NCBI GenBank assembly: GCA_023437755.1
Contig: JAEZFJ010000101.1
Location: forward strand, 1-9,667
Source: Pseudomonadota bacterium
GTDB taxonomy: Bacteria > Pseudomonadota > Alphaproteobacteria > Rhizobiales > Devosiaceae
Reading direction: 5' to 3'
DNA: 9,667 nucleotides
The notes beneath the pieces are model-generated. The model saw only the letters and a program-made list of their open reading frames with translations, did not search any database and had not been told where the DNA came from. Of the stretch, positions 5,839 through 9,667 are shown in pieces. Each line of letters opens with the position of its first letter. The stretch's first letter is position 1. The position numbers and the translations under genes were made by a program.

Positions 5839-7176
5839 TCAGGCTGCCTGAACTGCTTTCACCGGCTCGGCGAACAGGTCATAGGCATCGCTGCCGGTGA
5901 CCGCCACCGAGATCAGGTCGCCCGGCTTGATGCCTTCGGCATTGGCGACGATCACCTGCCCGTCGATCTCCGGCGCGTCCCACTTGGAGCGGGCGATGGC
6001 GACGTTCTTGTCCGGCTGCACGTCATCCACCAGCACTTCGATGTTCCGGCCGACCTTCTTGCTGAGCTGGCCGGCGGAGACGTTCTGCGCGACCTCCATC
6101 AACTGCTCCCAACGCTCCTGCGCGACCTCGTCGGGCACGATGCCCTCGAGTTCATTGGCGGAGGCGCCGGTCACCGGCTCGTACTTGAAGCAGCCGGCGC
6201 GGTCGATCTCGGCTTCCTCGATGAAGTCGAGCATCATCTCGAAATCTTCCTCGGTCTCCCCGGGGAAGCCGACGATGAAATTCGAACGAACCGTGAGGTC
6301 CGGCACCTGTCGCTTCCAGTCGAGGATGCGGTTCAGCGTTTTTTCCTGGTGCGCCGGGCGGCGCATCGCCTTCAGCACCTTGGGCGAGGCGTGCTGGAAC
6401 GGGATGTCGAGATAGGGCAACACCAGCCCATCCGCCATCAGTTCCATGATCTGGTCGACATGGGGATAGGGGTACACGTAGTGCAGGCGCACCCAGGCGC
6501 CGAACTGCCCCAGTTCCTTGGCGAGGTCGTAGAACTTCGCCTTCACCGGCCGGCCGCGGTAGTTGGACTCCGCATACTTGATGTCGAGACCGTAGGCGCT
6601 GGTGTCCTGCGAAATCACCAGCAGTTCCTTGGCCCCCGAGCGCACCAGGCCCTCGGCCTCGGCAAGGATGCCGCCGGCAGGGCGCGACGCTAGGTCGCCG
6701 CGGATTTGCGGGATGATGCAGAACGAGCAGCGGTTGTTGCAGCCCTCGGAAATCTTGAGGTACGCATAATGCCGCGGCGTCAGCTTCAGCCCGCTCTCCG
6801 GCACCAGGTCGACGAACTTGTTCGGCACCGGGGGCAGGTGGGCGTGAACCGCACTGACCACGCTCTCGTACTGGTGCGGCCCGGTGATCGCCAGCACGGT
6901 TGGATGCGTTTCGCGGATCAGCCCTTCCTCGACGCCGATGCACCCGGTGACGATCACCCGGCCGTTCTCGTTCAGCGCTTCGCCGATCGCTTCCAGCGAT
7001 TCCTGCTTGGCGCTGTCCAGAAAGCCGCAGGTGTTCACGAGCACGATGTCGGCGCCCTCGTAGTTGCGGCTGAACGAGTAGCCCTGCGCCCGCAGCGTGG
7101 TCATGATCCGCTCGCTATCCACGAGCGCCTTGGGGCAGCCGAGGCTGACAAGGCCGATTTTGGGCGCCTGGCTCAT
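5839..7176 (-). CDS. rimO: Ribosomal protein S12 (aspartate) methylthiotransferase, radical SAM
   Basis: RimO adds a methylthio group to the beta carbon of the conserved Asp of ribosomal protein S12, using two iron-sulfur clusters and S-adenosylmethionine. With this start the protein is 445 residues. The N-terminal methylthiotransferase domain holds the three cluster cysteines Cys14 (SLGCPKALVDSER), Cys50 (VNTCGFLDSA) and Cys79 (VTGCIG). The radical-SAM CxxxCxxC is Cys146, Cys150 and Cys153 (EGCNNRCSFC), and a TRAM domain lies at about 375-440. SLGCPKALVDSER and the CNNRCSFCIIPQIRG block are typical of RimO rather than MiaB. I chose the ATG at 7176 because MSQAPKIGLVSLGCPK matches the usual RimO N terminus. 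A longer in-frame start at 7215 adds 13 residues without family similarity. Neither start has a good Shine-Dalgarno sequence. It is transcribed alone, convergent with the hydrolase and divergent from doxX. Confidence 0.95.
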   Translation of the reverse strand: MSQAPKIGLVSLGCPKALVDSERIMTTLRAQGYSFSRNYEGADIVLVNTCGFLDSAKQESLEAIGEALNENGRVIVTGCIGVEEGLIRETHPTVLAITGPHQYESVVSAVHAHLPPVPNKFVDLVPESGLKLTPRHYAYLKISEGCNNRCSFCIIPQIRGDLASRPAGGILAEAEGLVRSGAKELLVISQDTSAYGLDIKYAESNYRGRPVKAKFYDLAKELGQFGAWVRLHYVYPYPHVDQIMELMADGLVLPYLDIPFQHASPKVLKAMRRPAHQEKTLNRILDWKRQVPDLTVRSNFIVGFPGETEEDFEMMLDFIEEAEIDRAGCFKYEPVTGASANELEGIVPDEVAQERWEQLMEVAQNVSAGQLSKKVGRNIEVLVDDVQPDKNVAIARSKWDAPEIDGQVIVANAEGIKPGDLISVAVTGSDAYDLFAEPVKAVQAA

Positions 7177-7229
7177 GCGCAAATAGGTCCGGGGCTGGAA
7201 GAGATGCCGCCTCATACACCAATCAGGGG

Positions 7230-7239
7230 CGGTTCCGCA
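7230..7239 (-). repeat. Left arm of a 10-bp inverted repeat in the rimO/doxX intergenic region
   Basis: Read on the minus strand this is TGCGGAACCG. The same decamer occurs on the plus strand at 7347-7356, so each copy points toward its own gene: this one toward rimO (53 bases before the ATG at 7176, 14 before the one at 7215). The contained GGAAC resembles the -35 element of ECF-type sigma factors, but no matching -10 (CGTT-like) is found at the expected distance. Confidence 0.3.
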
Positions 7240-7346
7240 ATGTGACTGCCTCCCGTTGCGGTCGCATCAGCCCTGTTGCACGCGGTGGACACGCACTCTT
7301 GAAACGGGCCGCAGCGGCGAACAATGCGTCCAGCGATGAACGGCTA

Positions 7347-7356
7347 TGCGGAACCG
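7347..7356 (+). repeat. Right arm of the same 10-bp inverted repeat
   Basis: TGCGGAACCG, identical to the minus-strand copy at 7239-7230 and 71 bases before the doxX ATG. A pair facing outward in a divergent promoter region could be bound by one shared regulator, or be a chance match in GC-rich DNA. Confidence 0.3.
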
Positions 7357-7417
7357 GCTCGATTCATCACAAGTCGCATCCGGTGCGCCGTTGAGGGGCG
7401 CAGCGTCAACAAACCTC

Positions 7418-7422
7418 AGGAG
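7418..7422 (+). promoter_or_regulatory. Ribosome binding site of the DoxX gene
   Basis: AGGAG lies 5 bases before the ATG at 7428, clear support for that start over any later methionine. Confidence 0.75.
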
Positions 7423-7427
7423 CCCGA

Positions 7428-7802
7428 ATGTTCGACCGACTCTCAGCCTATGCACCCCAGGCGCTCGCCGTCCTCCGCATAGTCACCGCGCTGCTGTTCA
7501 TCGAGCACGGCACCCAGAAGCTGTTTGGCTGGCCGGTGCCCGCCGCGGGACCGACCGAGGGCCTGATGCTGATCGCCGGCGTCCTCGAGCTGGTTGGCGG
7601 CGTGCTGATCCTTGTCGGGTTCCTGACCCGGCCCATCGCCTTCCTGCTCTGCGGCTTCATGGCCGTCGCCTACTTCATGGGTCACGCGCCCATGGGATTC
7701 TGGCCGGTCGCCAACTTCGGCGATGCCGCCATCCTGTTCTGCTTCGTGTTCGGCTATCTGGTCTTTGCCGGCCCCGGCGCCTGGAGCGTCGACCGCCGCT
7801 AG
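7428..7802 (+). CDS. DoxX family small membrane protein
   Basis: This 124-residue protein fits the DoxX family of four-helix inner-membrane proteins. Hydrophobic segments lie at about residues 12-32, 44-65, 67-87 and 96-115. The N-terminal block LRIVTALLFIEHGTQKLFGW is the family hallmark, with His-Gly and Lys-Leu-Phe conserved, and VLELVGGVLILVGFLTRPIAF is the typical second block. DoxX relatives occur in quinone-linked and oxidative-stress settings (a thiosulfate:quinone oxidoreductase subunit in archaea, membrane oxidoreductase complexes in mycobacteria), but most bacterial members have no proven function and none is claimed here. It has a good Shine-Dalgarno sequence. It stands alone on its strand, divergent from rimO and convergent with the DUF4282 gene, with 19 bases between stops. 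Length and helices are complete. Confidence 0.9.
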   Translation: MFDRLSAYAPQALAVLRIVTALLFIEHGTQKLFGWPVPAAGPTEGLMLIAGVLELVGGVLILVGFLTRPIAFLLCGFMAVAYFMGHAPMGFWPVANFGDAAILFCFVFGYLVFAGPGAWSVDRR

Positions 7803-7821
7803 TCCGTCAGCATGCCGCCGC

Positions 7822-8358
7822 TCAGGTCACGCCCTTGGGCGGCGGCGTCCGCTTTGCGGTCCGGCGCGGCTTGAACACTTCGCCCGGCCGGGTCGCCGGC
7901 TCCCGCTCGACGCTGCCATCGGTCTGCGGCACATAAGGCGCCGGCTCCGTCGCCGGGGAATAGTACTCGTCCGCCTCGGCGTAATCAGTGTCGTCCTCGC
8001 CTTCCTCGGCGAGTTCGCGGATTGCATCCCGCACCTCGTCCAGCAGCGACGCCGAATAGCGCGAGCGGCCGGCGGTGTTCCCCGTCGCTTCCTGCGCCTG
8101 GAACCACACCAGCAGCGCCTCGCACAGGATACGGAGGCCGACAAAGGACAAGAGCCCGAAGACGACGATCTCCAGCAGCCCCCAGAGCCCGTTGCCGAAC
8201 CCGAAGCCGAAACTCCAGAAGAAGTGGCTCACGGCCCAGAGCAGGATGCCGGCGAGCCCCAAGGCGTAGAAGATCGGCACCAGTCGCGGCGACAGGATCG
8301 AATCGAGCCGGAACAGCGTCTGGCGGGTGAAGAGGCGTTTGAGGTCGTCCAGCGTCAT
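7822..8358 (-). CDS. DUF4282 domain membrane protein
   Basis: This 178-residue protein has a DUF4282-like N-terminal domain: LFRLDSILSPRLVPIFYALG (about 15-34) leads into a first membrane helix (about 24-46), followed by a second (about 58-80) containing the RILCEALLVWFQ block (about 76-87). The rest is a hydrophilic tail, first strongly acidic and Tyr-rich (EEGEDDTDYAEADEYY, about 118-133), then Pro-rich and basic at the end (FKPRRTAKRTPPPKG). The function of DUF4282 is not known. The start at 8358 is preferred because GGAGG lies 5 bases upstream; the in-frame ATG at 8439 would add 27 residues and overlap lipB. It lies 22 bases after the lipB stop on the same strand and is very likely co-transcribed with it. 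The tail looks disordered and cytoplasmic and may be a protein-contact segment; that is inference. Confidence 0.85.
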   Translation of the reverse strand: MTLDDLKRLFTRQTLFRLDSILSPRLVPIFYALGLAGILLWAVSHFFWSFGFGFGNGLWGLLEIVVFGLLSFVGLRILCEALLVWFQAQEATGNTAGRSRYSASLLDEVRDAIRELAEEGEDDTDYAEADEYYSPATEPAPYVPQTDGSVEREPATRPGEVFKPRRTAKRTPPPKGVT

Positions 8359-8363
8359 CTCGT

Positions 8364-8368
8364 CCTCC
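8364..8368 (-). promoter_or_regulatory. Ribosome binding site that fixes the DUF4282 start
   Basis: GGAGG on the minus strand, 5 bases before the ATG at 8358. It falls in the short gap after lipB and decides for the 178-residue form over the 205-residue one. Confidence 0.75.
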
Positions 8369-8380
8369 GGCGATTCCGTG

Positions 8381-9088
8381 TCACGCAACTTGGCTGGCGA
8401 GCGCCGGGCTGACAAGGCTCTCTTCGCTGCCGGCGACACTTGCTCCGAACCGCTTCTCGAAGGCGGCGCGCAGCACCGAATCCACCTCCGCCATCGAGAC
8501 CAGCTGCCCCAGATCCTCGAAGCTGGTCACCCCTTGGTCGGTGATGCCGCAGGGCACGATACCGGCGTAGTGGCCGAGATCCGGCGCCACGTTCAGCGAA
8601 ATGCCGTGGAACGTGACCCATTTCGACACCCTGACGCCGATCGCCGCGATCTTGTCCTCGCGATCGGCGCCCTTTTCGGGTCGTCGTACCCACACCCCCA
8701 CGCGGCCCTCGCGCCGCTCGCCGACGATGTTGTGGGCCGCCAGCGTGTCGATCACCCAGCCTTCGAGGCCGTTGACAAGGCAGCGTATGTCCCGCCCGCG
8801 CCTGGTCAGGTCCAGCATCACATAGGCCACCCGCTGACCGGGCCCATGATAGGTGTATTGCCCACCCCGACCCGCCTCGTAGACGGGGAATCGTGCCTCG
8901 ATCAAATCTCCCGCCACCGCCGATGTGCCGGCGGTGTAGAGCGGCGGGTGCTCCACCAGCCACACCGCCTCCGGTGCGGTGCCGGCTGCCACCGCGGCCG
9001 CCCGCGTCTTCATTGCTGCCAGCGCCGTAGGGTAGGGCACCGCTTCCGGCGAAATGATCCACTCCACCGGCGCCCCGTCGGCCCGCAT
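8381..9088 (-). CDS. lipB: Lipoyl(octanoyl) transferase
   Basis: LipB moves octanoyl groups from acyl carrier protein to lipoyl domains of the 2-oxoacid dehydrogenases and the glycine cleavage H protein; lipoate synthase then inserts sulfur. With the chosen start it has 235 residues, normal for the family. Conserved parts are LVEHPPLYTAGTS (about 44-56), RGGQYTYHGPGQRVAYVMLDL (74-94), the catalytic Lys146 in DKIAAIGVRV, TFHGISLNV (about 159-167) and the acyl-thioester Cys180 in PCGITDQGVTS. The Lys-Cys spacing of 34 residues equals that of Escherichia coli LipB (Lys135, Cys169). The ATG at 9088 is chosen because GGAGG lies 7 bases upstream; in-frame ATGs at 9139 and 9133 lack a site, and starts further up would run into the FliN gene. 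It is followed by the DUF4282 gene and diverges from fliN. Confidence 0.95.
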   Translation of the reverse strand: MRADGAPVEWIISPEAVPYPTALAAMKTRAAAVAAGTAPEAVWLVEHPPLYTAGTSAVAGDLIEARFPVYEAGRGGQYTYHGPGQRVAYVMLDLTRRGRDIRCLVNGLEGWVIDTLAAHNIVGERREGRVGVWVRRPEKGADREDKIAAIGVRVSKWVTFHGISLNVAPDLGHYAGIVPCGITDQGVTSFEDLGQLVSMAEVDSVLRAAFEKRFGASVAGSEESLVSPALASQVA

Positions 9089-9095
9089 CAGCTTG

Positions 9096-9100
9096 CCTCC
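9096..9100 (-). promoter_or_regulatory. Ribosome binding site that fixes the lipB start
   Basis: GGAGG on the minus strand, 7 bases before the ATG at 9088. The open frame continues upstream to 9322, across the start of the FliN gene, but only this methionine has a good site. Confidence 0.7.
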
Positions 9101-9206
9101 GGCGCAGCTCTCATTGTCTGTTAACGCTTCCATAACCATGCTTGCCGGAGAGTTACCTGAACCGAACGACTCCGCAGCGCTGCCGCTGCCTTGATGTGAC
9201 CTATTT

Positions 9207-9440
9207 ATGACCACGCTCGACAATATTGAAGTGGATCTGACCGTCGAGCTCGGCGCAACGACCATGCCCATCCACCACCTGCTGCGCATGGGCCGCGGCG
9301 CCGTCATCGAACTCGACGCCAACGAACACGATCCGATGCGGATCTACGCCAACTCGACCCTGATCGCCTTGGGCGAGGTGACGGTCGATGACGGGCAGTT
9401 GCGCGTGCAGGTCACCGAAAAGGTGCTGCGCCGCGGCTGA
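9207..9440 (+). CDS. Short FliN/SpoA-domain protein (orphan flagellar switch-like)
   Basis: The 77-residue protein is essentially one SpoA (surface presentation/FliN C-terminal) domain. VDLTVELGATTMPIHHLLRM (about 9-28) matches the first half of FliN, GAVIELDANEHDPMRIYANS (about 31-50) the middle, and LIALGEVTVDDGQLRVQVTEK (about 52-72) the end, where FliN usually reads as a GEVVVVD...FGVRIT type of sequence. FliN forms rings with FliM at the flagellar base and takes part in torque switching and export; related SpoA proteins serve type III secretion. This protein lacks the N-terminal extension that most FliN proteins carry, and no other flagellar or secretion gene is within the window. The ATG at 9207 has no clear Shine-Dalgarno sequence. 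It diverges from lipB and is followed by a tRNA gene. It may be the true FliN in an unusual place, a paralogue, or a SpoA protein with another job. Confidence 0.8.
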   Translation: MTTLDNIEVDLTVELGATTMPIHHLLRMGRGAVIELDANEHDPMRIYANSTLIALGEVTVDDGQLRVQVTEKVLRRG

Positions 9441-9464
9441 GCGCGGGTGAGGCGCAAGGTTTTT
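9428..9464 (+). terminator. Possible terminator of the FliN gene
   Basis: GCGCC (9428-9432) can pair with GGCGC (9451-9455), and inside this CCGCG/CGCGG (9431-9435 with 9442-9446) is a competing stem. A run of five T follows at 9460-9464 after a 4-base linker (AAGG). The stem spans the fliN stop codon and the linker is longer than ideal, so this is only a candidate. Confidence 0.3.
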
Positions 9465-9494
9465 CACGGCTGGGCAAGAAACCCGATTTCCCCG

Positions 9495-9523
9495 CTTGTG
9501 GTCCGCCGACACCTTTGCTACAT
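9495..9523 (+). promoter_or_regulatory. Candidate tRNA promoter CTTGTG-N17-CTACAT
   Basis: CTTGTG (9495-9500) and CTACAT (9518-9523) are separated by 17 bases. This is 4 of 6 and 5 of 6 matches to the CTTGAC/CTATAT form of housekeeping promoters described for alphaproteobacteria. Transcription would start near 9530, about 40 bases before the mature tRNA. The leader could fold into a short hairpin, GGCGC-CCCG-GCGCC at 9537-9550. Confidence 0.45.
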
Positions 9524-9570
9524 CCCCACTCGCTTCGGCGCCCCGGCGCCAGAGCTTCTACCACACATGT

Positions 9571-9655
9571 GCGGTCGTGGCGGAATTGGTAGACGCGCAG
9601 CGTTGAGGTCGCTGTGCCGCGAGGCGTGGAAGTTCGAGTCTTCTCGACCGCACCA
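9571..9655 (+). tRNA. tRNA-Leu (anticodon GAG), CCA encoded
   Basis: The full cloverleaf can be folded by hand. The acceptor stem GCGGTCG (9571-9577) pairs with CGACCGC (9645-9651). The D stem is GCG/CGC. The anticodon stem CAGCG/CGCTG (9598-9602 with 9610-9614) holds the loop TTGAGGT, giving anticodon GAG at 9605-9607, which reads CUC and by wobble CUU. The long variable arm of class II tRNAs forms GCC-GCGA-GGC, and the T arm has stem GGAAG/CTTCT (one G-U pair) with loop TTCGAGT. The discriminator is A (9652), as expected for leucine tRNAs, followed by an encoded CCA (9653-9655). Confidence 0.96.
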
Positions 9656-9667
9656 GTCACTTCGGTG

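Noticed and set aside
5839..5851. Small hairpin TCAGG-CTG-CCTGA at the rimO stop as a terminator
   Set aside because: Only a 5-bp stem with a 3-base loop and no T-run on either strand.
6152..6943. 263-codon minus-strand frame
   Set aside because: Alternate-frame shadow inside rimO; composition is Arg/Pro/Ala-rich and without motifs.
8355..9062. 235-codon minus-strand frame over lipB
   Set aside because: Out-of-frame shadow of lipB, Gly/Arg-rich with no domain, while the lipB frame has all catalytic residues.
9089..9322. N-terminal extension of LipB to 313 residues
   Set aside because: It would overlap the fliN coding region, has no family similarity, and the methionine at 9088 has a good ribosome binding site.

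Overview
The window looks like a GC-rich alphaproteobacterial chromosome, most likely from the Rhizobiales/Hyphomicrobiales side of the class. The main reasons are a complete ATP12 F1-ATPase assembly chaperone (a family of alphaproteobacteria and mitochondria) directly behind an RluA-type pseudouridine synthase, a folP-folB-folK folate block, a bacterial DUF4282 protein beside lipB, and a CTTG-N17-CTACAT box of alphaproteobacterial type ahead of a tRNA gene. The genus cannot be named from the sequence. Almost everything here is core metabolism, translation or envelope function. I see no transposase, phage gene, CRISPR array, toxin-antitoxin pair or recognisable defence system.

Layout. Positions 1-1140 (+) hold the 3' end of a pseudouridine synthase gene and atpF1-type chaperone ATP12. 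They converge on a minus-strand operon (4585 down to 1137) that reads SLC13-type transporter, folP, folB, folK. This operon is very tightly packed: 1 base between the transporter stop and folP, then 4-base overlaps at folP/folB and folB/folK. The two converging transcription units share one CTAG tetranucleotide as stop codons on both strands. A 326-base divergent intergenic region (4586-4911), with three small dyad symmetries, separates the transporter from a plus-strand phosphotriesterase-family metallohydrolase (4912-5826). The hydrolase converges on rimO (minus strand, to 7176 or 7215). A second divergent intergenic region, with a 10-bp inverted repeat, leads to a small DoxX-family membrane protein (7428-7802). 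That gene converges on a minus-strand pair, lipB then a DUF4282 membrane protein. Divergent from lipB is a very short, isolated FliN/SpoA-domain gene. The window ends in a tRNA-Leu(GAG) gene with encoded CCA.

How the genes work together. FolB, FolK and FolP catalyse three consecutive steps that turn dihydroneopterin into dihydropteroate. RluA-type synthase, RimO and tRNA-Leu serve the translation apparatus. LipB and RimO are linked chemically: LipB places the octanoyl group for lipoate, whose sulfurs are inserted by a radical-SAM enzyme, and RimO is a radical-SAM sulfur-inserting enzyme acting on ribosomal protein S12. The genes of unknown substrate or role are the SLC13 transporter, the phosphotriesterase-like hydrolase, DoxX, the DUF4282 protein and the mini-FliN. 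The last of these and the hydrolase region are the most interesting parts. I did not find a convincing new multi-gene system.
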